This document shows, one piece after another, positions 1 to 7,498 of a stretch of 9,207 nt of DNA. The stretch is from Granulicella sp. (lineage in GTDB: Bacteria > Acidobacteriota > Terriglobia > Terriglobales > Acidobacteriaceae): contig PKWK01000176.1 of the NCBI GenBank assembly GCA_003133205.1, positions 7,054-16,260 on the forward strand, read 5' to 3'. The position numbers and the translations under genes are program-made. Below the pieces are notes generated by a model. The model searched no databases and was not told the DNA's origin. It saw only the letters and a list, made by a program, of their open reading frames with translations. The first letter of the stretch is position 1. Each line of letters begins with the position of its first letter.

Positions 1-1167
1 TTCCGCAAGCGCATCACCTTCCCCATCGCCAACGAGGCCGGCAAGATCATCGCCTTCACCGCGCGCGCCCTCGACCCCGACGAGAAGAACGCAAAGTATC
101 TGAACTCGCCCGAGTCCGCCCTCTACACCAAGGGCCACGTCCTCTTCAATCTCGACAAGGCCAAGTCCGAGATGCGCAAGTCCGACTTCGCCGTCCTGGT
201 CGAGGGCCAGATGGACTGCATCTCGGTCTACATGGCCGGAATCCACAACGTCGTCGCCACCTCCGGAACCGCATTCACGGAGACGCAGGTCCGCCTGATC
301 GGCCGCTTCACCAAGCGCGTCATCGTCAACTTCGACCCCGACACCGCCGGCGCCGCCGCCACCGAGAAGTCCATCGCGCTGCTCACCGAAGAGGACTTCG
401 ACATCAAGGTCGTCACGCTCGAAGGCGGCCTCGATCCCGACCGCTTCGTCCGGGAGCACGGCATCGCGGCCTACGGCGCAACTCTCCGCGCCGCCAAGCG
501 CTACTCCGACTACCTCATCGAGCGCGCCCGCCAGCAGTTCCCGGCGCACACCGCCGAGGCCAAGGTCGCCGCGATGAACTACCTGCTGCCGCACATCCGC
601 CGAATGACGCATCCGATCCGCCGCAACCAGTTCGCCGAAGACGCAGCCAACAAGCTCGGCATCGACTCCGCGCTGATGCGCCAGGAGCTGAAGCAGGCCG
701 CCGCGCAACGCGTCGCCTCTGTCCCCGCGCACCGCTCCGAGCCGCTCACCGAGACCGAACGCATCCTCCTCCGCGCGCTCGTCCTGCCCGAGTCCGACTC
801 CGCCCGCGTCATCGCGTCAACCCACATCGCCGACCACCCCGAATGGATCGCCGACCTCGCCACAGCCGATCTGCTCGACGCGCTCGCCCATTCTCCCGTG
901 CCGCCCAACCCGCTCGACGCCGCCTCCACGGACGAGGCTCGCGCCCACCTCGCTCTCGCGCTCGACCACACGCCGCAGTCCACCGACACTCCGCTGACGG
1001 AACAGGACGAAGGCGCGCTGCACACGCTCGAACATCGCCGCCTCGAACGCCGCCAGCGCGAACTCCGCTCCCAGATCGCCGAAGCCGACCGCCGCGGCGA
1101 CACCGAAATGCTCAACAAGCTCATCCAGGAAAAGCTCGACATCGACCGCAAACTTCGCAACCACTAA
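1..1167 (+). CDS. dnaG: DNA primase DnaG, C-terminal part (5' end outside window)
   Basis: DnaG makes the RNA primers for lagging-strand replication and docks on the replicative helicase. The frame is open from base 1, so the gene enters from the left edge; 388 residues are visible. The first residues are the end of the catalytic core typical of DnaG (RITFPI, then KYLNSPES and LYTKG). The TOPRIM domain follows, with the metal-binding glutamate in VEGQMD at visible residue 68 and the DPD acidic motif at 112-114 (NFDPDTAG). The C-terminal 50 residues are an Arg/Glu-rich helical segment of the kind that ends the helicase-interaction domain. By comparison with E. coli DnaG, where the TOPRIM Glu is near residue 265, about 200 N-terminal residues including the zinc ribbon are missing only because the window starts late. 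No frameshift is seen. The next gene starts 43 bases after the stop. Confidence 0.96.
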   Translation, partial: FRKRITFPIANEAGKIIAFTARALDPDEKNAKYLNSPESALYTKGHVLFNLDKAKSEMRKSDFAVLVEGQMDCISVYMAGIHNVVATSGTAFTETQVRLIGRFTKRVIVNFDPDTAGAAATEKSIALLTEEDFDIKVVTLEGGLDPDRFVREHGIAAYGATLRAAKRYSDYLIERARQQFPAHTAEAKVAAMNYLLPHIRRMTHPIRRNQFAEDAANKLGIDSALMRQELKQAAAQRVASVPAHRSEPLTETERILLRALVLPESDSARVIASTHIADHPEWIADLATADLLDALAHSPVPPNPLDAASTDEARAHLALALDHTPQSTDTPLTEQDEGALHTLEHRRLERRQRELRSQIAEADRRGDTEMLNKLIQEKLDIDRKLRNH

Positions 1168-1182
1168 CGTGTTCTCTAGAAT
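1154..1182 (+). promoter_or_regulatory. Candidate sigma-70 promoter for the flippase gene
   Basis: TTCGCA at 1154-1159 (four of six -35 bases) is separated by 17 bases from TAGAAT at 1177-1182 (five of six -10 bases). Transcription would start near 1189, giving a leader of about 20 bases that still holds the GAGGAG ribosome-binding site at 1199-1204. The match was made by eye, and the -35 lies inside the dnaG coding end. Confidence 0.4.
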
Positions 1183-1210
1183 GAATTAGAAAGCCGCAGA
1201 GGAGAGCGCC

Positions 1211-2608
1211 ATCGACGCCAGCACAAAACGCCGCCTCTTCCTCGGCTTCGCCTCCAACTGGATCGGCAAGCTGGCCAGCACCATCATCCAGCTCATCCAG
1301 GTCCCGCTCTTCTTTCACTTCTGGGCGACCAGCGTCTACGGCGACTGGCTGATCGTCACTGCCATCCCCACGCAGCTCAGCTTCTCCAGCGTCGGCTTCG
1401 GCAATGTCTCCTCCACGGAGATGACGATGCTGGTTGCCGGCGGCGACCGCGAAGGCGCCCTCCGCGTCTTCCAAAGCTGCTGGTGGCTCATCTCGTTCAT
1501 CTGCGTAGCCATCGGACTGATGCTCGTGCCCGTGCTCTACTTCGTCCCGGTCGCCAGCGCCCTCAACATCCACTCCATCAGCTCGTCCGACACCAAGTGG
1601 ATCATCTTCTACCTCGGCCTCTCCATCCTATTTGGCCAACTCGAGCAGCTGATGGGCGCGGCCTACACCTGCGTCGCCCGCTACCCCTACGGCTCCTTCG
1701 TCAAGACGATGATCTCGCTGGCCGCCTTCGCCGCGACGATGGTTCCCGTGGTTCTCGGCTACGGTCCACGCACCGCCGCGCTGGCGTTCGCCATCGCCAA
1801 CAGCGTCGGCACGGTTGTCTTCGGCCTGTTCGTGCGCCACGACATGCCCTGGATCGAGTTCGGCTGGAAGCACGCACGCTTCTCCGAGATTCGCCGCCTC
1901 GCCGCGCCCGCCTTCGCCTTCATGGGATTTCCCATCGGCAACGCGCTCAACCTGCAGGGAACGCTCATCGCCGTCGGCTACGCGCTCGGCCCCGTCGACG
2001 TGGCCATCTTCGCCAGCGCGCGCACCGTCTCCCGCGTCGCGCTGCAGATGGTCCAGATGGTCAACAACACCGTCTGGCCCGAACTCTCACTTGCATACGG
2101 CGCAAGGAACTTCGATCTCCTCCGCTCCCTGCATCGCCGCGCCTGCCAGACCGCACTCATTCTTTCCCTCTTCATCGTGGTCTGCATGATGACCTTCGGC
2201 CCCTGGTTCCTCACTCACTGGACCGGAGGCCACGTTCCACCCAGCCGTCCTCTGCTGGCGATCCTGCTTTTGGTGGTCGTCATCTACTCGCTGTGGTCCA
2301 CCAGTTCCACACTGGCCACTGCCACCAATCAGCATCAGCGGCTCGCCAGTTGGTATATCGCGGGAACCGGCGTCACCGTTGTGTTCACCTACCTGTTCGC
2401 GCTTCGCTACGGGCTCTACGGGGCAGCCGCATCGCTCATCCTCTCGGAGGTCATCATGAATCTCTACGTCCTCCCCGCCTCCCTGCGCATGTCCCACGAC
2501 ACCTTCCGCGCCTTCTTCGCCAGCCTGCTGCATTACCCGCAGTCGCTGAAGCCCGCGGCCCTGCTGGCGCGCCTGAGCCGATCCAAACCCTCGCTGGAAG
2601 CCGAGTGA
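1211..2608 (+). CDS. Wzx-like polysaccharide flippase/exporter, probable ATC start
   Basis: This is a multispanning inner-membrane protein of the MOP flippase (Wzx/polysaccharide-exporter) type, which moves lipid-linked glycan across the inner membrane. With the start chosen here it has 465 residues, the usual size for the family, and about 12 hydrophobic segments, for example at about 17-38, 92-113, 160-180, 310-330, 346-366, 380-402 and 403-425. The first ATG in frame is at 1421, but that start would remove the first 70 codons. Those codons read as a normal flippase N-terminus with a basic cytoplasmic stretch (STKRRLF), helix 1 (NWIGKLAS...) and helix 2. Between the in-frame TAG at 1187-1189 and 1421 there is no ATG, GTG or TTG. 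GAGGAG at 1199-1204 stands six bases before ATC at 1211, which is therefore the best start. An alternative is a nonsense mutation at codon 3 of an ORF from ATG 1181. The substrate is unknown. The glycosyltransferase gene follows after 61 bases. Confidence 0.8.
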   Translation: MDASTKRRLFLGFASNWIGKLASTIIQLIQVPLFFHFWATSVYGDWLIVTAIPTQLSFSSVGFGNVSSTEMTMLVAGGDREGALRVFQSCWWLISFICVAIGLMLVPVLYFVPVASALNIHSISSSDTKWIIFYLGLSILFGQLEQLMGAAYTCVARYPYGSFVKTMISLAAFAATMVPVVLGYGPRTAALAFAIANSVGTVVFGLFVRHDMPWIEFGWKHARFSEIRRLAAPAFAFMGFPIGNALNLQGTLIAVGYALGPVDVAIFASARTVSRVALQMVQMVNNTVWPELSLAYGARNFDLLRSLHRRACQTALILSLFIVVCMMTFGPWFLTHWTGGHVPPSRPLLAILLLVVVIYSLWSTSSTLATATNQHQRLASWYIAGTGVTVVFTYLFALRYGLYGAAASLILSEVIMNLYVLPASLRMSHDTFRAFFASLLHYPQSLKPAALLARLSRSKPSLEAE

Positions 2609-2669
2609 CGCCTATGCGCAGAGCGACCTATTCGAGCCGATCGCCAATTTCGATCGAGGGACCACGCGC

Positions 2670-3833
2670 ATGAGAGTGAGCCAGGCCGTCTTCGGCGTCT
2701 TTCATCACTTCGAACTAGCGCGCGAACTGGAGCGGCGCGGCCACCTCGACATGGTGTATTCCACGTGGCCATGGGCGCGCCTGAAGCGCGAAGGCCTGGA
2801 CCACAGCAAGGTCCAGACGTTCCCCTGGCTGCACACGCCGGAGATGCTGCTCAACCGCGCAGGTCTGCGCCTCCCGGGCCGACTGGGCCACGAACTGAGC
2901 TACCAGAACGCCCTGCGCTTCGACGATTGGACGAGCCGGCGGGTGGGTGCAATCGACGCCCTGATCGGCATCTCCGGTGCCGCGCTCAAGACCGGCCGCA
3001 TGCTTCAGCAGCGCGGCGGCAGGTTCATCTGCGATCGCGGATCGACCCATCAGCGCTATCAGGAGATCATCCTCGCTGATGAATTCCGCAGGTGGGGCCT
3101 CGCTCCTCCTGTCGGCGACCCCCGCGTCACCGTGCGCGAGGAGGCGATCTACGAGGTGGCCGACGCAATCACCGTCCCGTCCTCCTTTTCGCGCCGCTCC
3201 TTCATCGAGCTGGGAGTTCCGGCAGAGAAGATCCACACCATTCCCTACGGCGTCCGGCTCGTAACCTTCGCCAAGGTTGCAGACCCTTCGACCGACGCGT
3301 TCGAGGTGCTCTTCGTCGGACACGTCTCCCTGCGCAAAGGTGTGCCCTATCTGCTGGAGGCATTCCAGCAACTCAAGCATCCCGCCAAACGGCTCCGCGT
3401 CATCGGTGCAATGTCCCCGGAGATCAAGCAGCTAGTCGACCGCTTGCCCAAAGAGAACGTCGAATTCCTGGGCTCCATCCCGCAGATGCAGTTGCCGAAG
3501 ATCATGAGCGAGAGCCACGTACTCGTGCTGCCCTCCATCGAAGACGGCTTCGGCCTCGTCCTGTCGCAGGCCCTGGCGTGCGGCTGCCCCATCCTGGCCA
3601 GCACCAACACGGGCGGCGACGACCTCATCTCCGACGGCACGGAGGGCTTCATCGTCCCCATCCGCGATGTCGATGCGCTGACCGACCGCATGCAACGTCT
3701 GGCCGACGATCCCGCCCTGCAATACCGGATGAGCGAAGCTGCCCTGGCCCGCGTGAAACACCTCGGAGGCTGGCGCCACTACGGAGATCTGTGGGAGAGC
3801 CTTCTGCAACGCCTCACCCACAGCGAGCCGTAA
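2670..3833 (+). CDS. GT4-type (GT-B fold) glycosyltransferase
   Basis: This 387-residue protein is a probable retaining sugar transferase for a surface polysaccharide, acting at the cytoplasmic face of the membrane. The N-terminal half is the variable acceptor domain. The C-terminal half has the Glycos_transf_1 features: FVGHVSLRKGVPYLLEAF at 215-232, where Arg222/Lys223 are at the donor-phosphate position; VEFLGSI at 264-270; the motif SIEDGFGLVLSQALACG at 289-305; and a TNTGGDDLI loop at 312-320 followed by EGFIVP at 325-330. The classical EX7E motif appears as Asp292...Gln300, a variant also seen in some GT4 subgroups as far as I recall. The ATG is preceded by GAGGGA at 2656-2661 with eight bases of spacing. 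The gene probably shares a transcript with the flippase upstream, and the pair suggests an exported glycan. Donor and acceptor cannot be read from the sequence. Confidence 0.9.
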   Translation: MRVSQAVFGVFHHFELARELERRGHLDMVYSTWPWARLKREGLDHSKVQTFPWLHTPEMLLNRAGLRLPGRLGHELSYQNALRFDDWTSRRVGAIDALIGISGAALKTGRMLQQRGGRFICDRGSTHQRYQEIILADEFRRWGLAPPVGDPRVTVREEAIYEVADAITVPSSFSRRSFIELGVPAEKIHTIPYGVRLVTFAKVADPSTDAFEVLFVGHVSLRKGVPYLLEAFQQLKHPAKRLRVIGAMSPEIKQLVDRLPKENVEFLGSIPQMQLPKIMSESHVLVLPSIEDGFGLVLSQALACGCPILASTNTGGDDLISDGTEGFIVPIRDVDALTDRMQRLADDPALQYRMSEAALARVKHLGGWRHYGDLWESLLQRLTHSEP

Positions 3834-3985
3834 AAGTGGGCTTGGGCGATCAGCTCTGGATTACCGAAGTTCCCGGCGGCCTCAAATTGTCGCCTCTGAG
3901 CCAGGAAGATACTGAAACGATGGAGGTTGGCCGCCGAGTCATGCGCAAGCACCGCGAAGTCTTGAAGAGGTTGGCCGACGGCTAA
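3834..3985 (+). pseudogene. C-terminal remnant of an AbrB/MazE-type antitoxin
   Basis: Immediately after the glycosyltransferase stop, the frame through GTG 3836 encodes about 49 residues: VGLGDQLWITEVPGGLKLSP, a 14-residue acidic/polar stretch, then RRVMRKHREVLKRLADG. This matches from memory the second half of the AbrB/MazE/SpoVT antitoxins that often pair with Doc-type toxins. It has the last strands of the swapped-hairpin DNA-binding domain (GLGDQLWITEVPGGLKLSP) followed by the toxin-binding tail. The N-terminal part of the domain, usually about 25-30 residues with a GNS motif, is absent and is not found in other frames nearby. No toxin gene is present. No ribosome-binding site precedes GTG 3836. 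I read it as a decayed gene cut at the glycosyltransferase boundary. A small expressed 49-residue protein is possible but less likely. Confidence 0.6.
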
Positions 3986-4218
3986 CCGCCATTCTTCTCT
4001 GAGTCTTTTCCCTCCTGAAACCGTCTAATAACCGTGGTATCCTAGTATCTGCTGGGGACGTGCGCCATTGAATGCCCTGACCTTCCTAAGGTTTTCGGGC
4101 TTGCCACCGCGGTTGACACCGCATCCTATCCCTGCCGATCAACGAAACAACCAAGGGAACAGTCCGCCTGTACCTCTGGCGGTCCCACAAAAAATTTAAG
4201 CAGGAGCGCGCATACGCC
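3986..4218 (+). other. rpoD upstream region: non-coding leader with several hairpins
   Basis: This 233-base stretch has no gene. It carries three possible RNA hairpins. The first is at 4074-4100: GCCC pairs with GGGC outside, and ACCTT (4080-4084) pairs with AAGGT (4088-4092) around a CCT loop. The second is at 4109-4122: GCGGT, a TGAC loop, then ACCGC. The third is at 4155-4186: GGGA pairs with TCCC, then after a five-base bulge CCGCC pairs with GGCGG around a nine-base loop. An AGGAG at 4202-4206 is the ribosome-binding site. No obvious T-tract terminator lies within the leader. The frame of rpoD stays open back to 4117 but has no ATG, GTG or TTG there. A regulatory role of the hairpins is inference. 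Confidence 0.45.
4015..4043 (+). promoter_or_regulatory. Candidate sigma-70 promoter of rpoD
   Basis: CTGAAA at 4015-4020 (four of six -35 bases) and TATCCT at 4038-4043 (four of six -10 bases) are exactly 17 bases apart in a short AT-richer patch. Transcription would begin near 4050 and give a leader of about 170 bases. Moderate matches only; chosen by eye. Confidence 0.35.
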
Positions 4219-5925
4219 GTGGCTGAAGAAATCGACAAGTACGAAGACGACATAGAGAAGCTCATCGACACCGGAAAAGAGAAGGGCTATCTCACCTTTG
4301 GTGAGGTCAACGATCTGCTCCCCGGCGACATCACCTCGCCTGACGAGCTCGATGACCTGATGACCACCATCAACACCCAGGGCATCGATGTGCTCTCCGG
4401 CGAAACCCACGGCGACCGCGATAAGTACGAGCCCGAGGCCGGCGAAGAATCCGACGACGTCGAACTCGACCTCTCCCCCGGAACGCTCGAGAAGACCAAC
4501 GATCCCGTGCGCATGTACCTGCGCGAGATGGGCACCGTGCCGCTGCTGACACGCGAGGGCGAAGTCGAAATCGCCAAGCGCATCGAGCGCGGACAGAACC
4601 GCGTCATGAAGGCCATCTCGCGCTCGCCGATCGTGATCCGCGAGATCGTCGGTCTCGGCGAAGACCTGCGCCGCGGCGTGCGCAACATCAAGGAAGTCGT
4701 CACCTTCGACGAAGAGGAACTCACCGAAGAGATACTGCAGGCCCGTGTGCGCGCCACTGTCGGCCGCATCGACGTCATCGTCAAGCACCAGAAGAAGGTG
4801 CTCGCGCTGGAAGAGAAGCTCGCCTCGCCCACCGGCAAGGACGCCAAGGCCAAGGCCCGCGACACCCGCAAGAATCGCTGGCTCGTCGGCCGCGAGCACG
4901 TCTACATCAACCGCATCATTCGCGAGCTGAAGTACACCAACGGCGAGAAGAAGCGCCTGCTCGACAAGGTCAACAAGACCGTCGACGCCATGCGCACGCT
5001 CGAGCGCCAGATCAAGTCGCTCGACGTCAAGCACGAGAACTCGAAGTCCGAAGAGCTGCGCAAGGAGTATCGCCGCCAGCAGAAGAACTGCCGCACCGAT
5101 CTCGAACGCATTGAGGCCGACGCCGGCATCTCCATCGCCTACCTGAAGCGCACCCAGCGCGAGATGATCCAGGGCGACATGGACGCCGAGCGCGCTAAGC
5201 GTGAGCTGATCGAGGCCAACCTTCGCCTCGTCGTGTCGATCGCGAAGAAGTACACCAACCGCGGCCTGCAGTTCCTCGACCTCATCCAGGAAGGCAACAT
5301 CGGCCTGATGAAGGCCGTCGACAAGTTCGAGTACCGCCGTGGTTACAAATTCTCCACGTACGCAACGTGGTGGATTCGCCAGGCGATTACCAGGGCGATT
5401 GCCGACCAGGCCCGGACTATCAGAATTCCTGTCCACATGATCGAGACCATCAACAAGCTCATCCGCACCTCGCGTCAACTGGTGCAGGAGCTGGGCCGCG
5501 AAGCGTCGTCCGAAGAGATCGCCAAGCGCATGGACATTCCCGTCGCGAAGGTGCGCAAGGTCCTCAAGATCGCGCAGGAGCCCATCTCGCTCGAAACGCC
5601 CATCGGCGAAGAGGAAGACTCGCACCTTGGAGACTTCATCGAAGATCGCATGGCCGTCAGCCCGGCGGACGCGGTGATCGCGGTCAACCTGAAGGAGTAC
5701 ACGTCGCAGGTGCTGCGCACGCTGACACCACGCGAAGAGCGCGTCATCAAGATGCGCTTCGGCCTCGAAGACGGCAGCGAACACACGCTCGAAGAGGTCG
5801 GCCAGAGCTTCCAGGTCACCCGCGAGCGCATCCGCCAGATCGAAGCCAAGGCCCTCCGCAAGCTGCGCCACCCCAGCCGCTCGCGCAAGCTGAAAGCCTT
5901 CGTCGACGGCGTCAAGGACGCGTAA
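4219..5925 (+). CDS. rpoD: RNA polymerase primary sigma factor RpoD (sigma-70)
   Basis: This is the housekeeping sigma factor that directs RNA polymerase to -10/-35 promoters. The 568 residues show the complete group 1 plan. Region 1.1 is at about 10-59 ([23 protein letters not shown]). An acidic linker follows at 63-88. Region 1.2 is at 94-125 ([20 protein letters not shown]). A long, highly charged non-conserved insert lies at about 130-320. Region 2 is at 325-407, with the core-binding [17 protein letters not shown] (354-370) and the -10 melting helix [19 protein letters not shown] (376-394). Region 3 runs over about 408-480 and region 4 over 498-564, with the -35-binding helix [18 protein letters not shown] (533-550). 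GTG 4219 is the only standard start in the open frame before region 1.1. AGGAG at 4202-4206 is 12 bases away, somewhat far. Nearly all Arg codons are CGC/CGT except AGG392, CGG399 and AGA402 in the region 2.3-2.4 segment. Confidence 0.98.
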   Translation: MAEEIDKYEDDIEKLIDTGKEKGYLTFGEVNDLLPGDITSPDELDDLMTTINTQGIDVLSGETHGDRDKYEPEAGEESDDVELDLSPGTLEKTNDPVRMYLREMGTVPLLTREGEVEIAKRIERGQNRVMKAISRSPIVIREIVGLGEDLRRGVRNIKEVVTFDEEELTEEILQARVRATVGRIDVIVKHQKKVLALEEKLASPTGKDAKAKARDTRKNRWLVGREHVYINRIIRELKYTNGEKKRLLDKVNKTVDAMRTLERQIKSLDVKHENSKSEELRKEYRRQQKNCRTDLERIEADAGISIAYLKRTQREMIQGDMDAERAKRELIEANLRLVVSIAKKYTNRGLQFLDLIQEGNIGLMKAVDKFEYRRGYKFSTYATWWIRQAITRAIADQARTIRIPVHMIETINKLIRTSRQLVQELGREASSEEIAKRMDIPVAKVRKVLKIAQEPISLETPIGEEEDSHLGDFIEDRMAVSPADAVIAVNLKEYTSQVLRTLTPREERVIKMRFGLEDGSEHTLEEVGQSFQVTRERIRQIEAKALRKLRHPSRSRKLKAFVDGVKDA

Positions 5926-5942
5926 ACCCTATAAGGCTCGTC

Positions 5943-5961
5943 ATTCTGGCGAAGCCAGAAT
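5943..5961. repeat. Small perfect palindrome, REP-like, after rpoD
   Basis: ATTCTGGC (5943-5950) and GCCAGAAT (5954-5961) form a perfect eight-base inverted repeat around GAA. The wider context (GTCATTCTGGCGAAGCCAGA and on to CCGTATTTCGCC) resembles short palindromic elements that I recall scattered between genes in Acidobacteriaceae-like genomes. That resemblance is from memory and the element occurs only once in this window. It could also act with the following terminator on the 3' end of the rpoD message. Confidence 0.55.
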
Positions 5962-5984
5962 CTCCGTATTTCGCCTTACCGAAT

Positions 5985-6018
5985 GCCCCACATCTCACCT
6001 CTGAGATGTGGGGCTTTT
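5985..6018 (+). terminator. Rho-independent terminator of rpoD
   Basis: GCCCCACATCTCA (5985-5997) pairs perfectly with TGAGATGTGGGGC (6002-6014), a 13-bp stem with a CCTC loop, and is followed by TTTT at 6015-6018. The T-tract is only on the + strand side, so it mainly serves rpoD. The same stem read on the - strand may help end the convergent creD transcript, whose stop codon is at 6031. Confidence 0.85.
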
Positions 6019-6030
6019 CGTTGTTCCAGC

Positions 6031-7440
6031 CTAAGCCGCGCTCTTCGGAATCGGAGGTGGCGGCGGCGGCTCGCCGCCGGCCGACGGCAGCGAGCTGTAC
6101 CAGTCGATTCCGCGCGTGAAGTACATCGCAACCGCCACTGCGAGGAAGCTGGCAATCGCGCCCACCAGCAGCGCGTTGTCTTCCAGCCGGAGCAGCATGT
6201 AGATCAGCCCGTACAGCGACGTAAAGATTGCCGACGCTCTCCATCCCTGCACGCGGCTTGCGAAGATCCATCCGGCGTTCGCCGAAAGCAGCGTCACCGT
6301 GGCAGCGCCCGCCATCAGGAAGCCCCAATCGAAGCCGACCCTCTCGGCCAACGACAGCAGGAGCAGATAGAAGATGATCTGCGCGACTCCCACCAGGACG
6401 TATTGCGCGGGGTGTACGCGCTTGCCCGTCGACACCTCGAACACGAAGTAGGAGAGGAAGATCAGCCCAATAAACAGCAGCGCGTACTTCAGCGACCGGT
6501 TGACGGATTGATACGGGTCCGCCACCTCGACGAACGAGACGCCAAGCGCCGTTGCGTCGAGCCCGGTGATGGAGTCGGCCATTCCTTCGGCACGCACGCC
6601 GCGGGCGATGAAGGGCACTTGCCAGTCCGCGGTAAAGCCATTGTTGTAGACGGTCCGGCTGGTGGGCAGGAATCCGCCGTCAAATCCCGGGCTTCGCCAA
6701 TCGCCCTGCACGGCCAGGTGAGTCGTCTTGCCATAGGCCAGCACGGCAATCCGCTGAGCGCCGGAAAACTTCAGCGCAGAGGTGACACGGAACTGCGCGC
6801 CTGGCTTCGCAATCGCGTTCACGTTTGTGCCGAACAGCGTCACCTTGACGTGCGCGTTCTGATCTCCGCCGATGGAGATGTCCGGAGCGACCGCCGCCGG
6901 AGTCAGCGTTACCGTCTTTCCCTCCGCCGTCAACGTGGCGTCGGCGAGCGCACCGCGCGCATCGCTCACGCCCACCACGATCTCGGCGCGGCTCCAGTCG
7001 AGTTCGGCGCTCGGCGGCAGCGCGGCCGGCACTCCCGTCAAATCGAAGGTCGCATCGAATTTCACGTCTGCCTGAAACACCGGAACCTTGAACAGCGATC
7101 GCCGCCGCTCCTCGGTCGCGGTCTTCACATCGGCTGAAGCCTGCACAGGAAACACAAGATAAACCCCCCGCCTTGCAGGTTCGTCCTTCGATTGCCAGGG
7201 GATCATGTAAGGAACAGCAATGGTCGGCCCGAGGAAGGTCTGCTGGCCGCCCACGTGCCCGCTGATCTCGCCGACAACTGCGCCGGCTCTCTCAGTCCTG
7301 TCGTCGACCAGCGCCCCAACAAAGAACGCGGGGATGGTCATGAGCAGAGCCAATGTGCAGACGACGATGAGTTTCACGCCCATGGATCGAGACTTGTTCC
7401 TGAGTTGCACGCCCGTTTGAAACAACGAAGTGTCGTTCAC
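6031..7440 (-). CDS. creD: Inner-membrane protein CreD
   Basis: CreD-family inner-membrane protein of 469 residues (E. coli CreD is about 450). Its biochemical function is not established; in E. coli it is the CreBC-induced gene linked to colicin tolerance and envelope stress. The family signature is clear. An N-terminal helix at 21-45 (KLIVVCTLALLMTIPAFFVG) is followed by GGQQTFLGPTIAVPY at 64-78. A large extracytoplasmic beta-rich domain spans about 80-310, then YQSVNRSLKYA at 310-320. A C-terminal cluster of about six helices (321-441) carries HPAQYVLVGVAQIIFYLLLL (343-362) and MYFTRGIDW (439-447). A proline run (six Pro) sits in the tail. I chose GTG 7440 because GGAGG (7448-7452 on the complement) is seven bases upstream. 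Longer starts would run into the regulator gene and across the palindrome at 7465-7481. It is the third gene of the operon. Confidence 0.95.
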   Translation of the reverse strand: MNDTSLFQTGVQLRNKSRSMGVKLIVVCTLALLMTIPAFFVGALVDDRTERAGAVVGEISGHVGGQQTFLGPTIAVPYMIPWQSKDEPARRGVYLVFPVQASADVKTATEERRRSLFKVPVFQADVKFDATFDLTGVPAALPPSAELDWSRAEIVVGVSDARGALADATLTAEGKTVTLTPAAVAPDISIGGDQNAHVKVTLFGTNVNAIAKPGAQFRVTSALKFSGAQRIAVLAYGKTTHLAVQGDWRSPGFDGGFLPTSRTVYNNGFTADWQVPFIARGVRAEGMADSITGLDATALGVSFVEVADPYQSVNRSLKYALLFIGLIFLSYFVFEVSTGKRVHPAQYVLVGVAQIIFYLLLLSLAERVGFDWGFLMAGAATVTLLSANAGWIFASRVQGWRASAIFTSLYGLIYMLLRLEDNALLVGAIASFLAVAVAMYFTRGIDWYSSLPSAGGEPPPPPPIPKSAA

Positions 7441-7464
7441 TTGAATTCCTCCATCCTGAAAACA

Positions 7465-7481
7465 ACTTTGCACTGCAAAGT
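7465..7481. promoter_or_regulatory. Palindromic operator upstream of creD
   Basis: ACTTTGCACTGCAAAGT is a perfect inverted repeat (eight-base arms around one C) located 24 bases before the creD start and 17 bases after the regulator stop. It matches the palindrome at 8503-8519 at 15 of 17 bases. An extra TGCAAA half-site lies at 7487-7492. It is probably a binding site for the winged-helix regulator encoded next to it and may give creD separate control within the operon. I see no convincing -10 here. Confidence 0.7.
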
Positions 7482-7498
7482 GCATCTGCAAAAAAAAT

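Noticed and set aside
3092..3985. 297-codon + frame across the glycosyltransferase 3' half
   Set aside because: Upstream of 3834 it is an Arg/Pro-rich shadow of the glycosyltransferase; only its last 50 codons resemble a protein.
4113..4118. Perfect TTGACA as the rpoD -35
   Set aside because: No acceptable -10 lies 16-18 bases downstream, and the sequence is part of a GCGGT/ACCGC hairpin.
4126..5871. 581-codon open frame antisense to rpoD
   Set aside because: It mirrors rpoD in a GC-rich gene, has a low-complexity Asp/Leu/Ala/Val composition and no ribosome-binding site or domain.
5367..6119. 250-codon + frame over the rpoD 3' end and terminator
   Set aside because: It is a shadow frame of rpoD, Arg/Pro-rich, and runs through the terminator hairpin.
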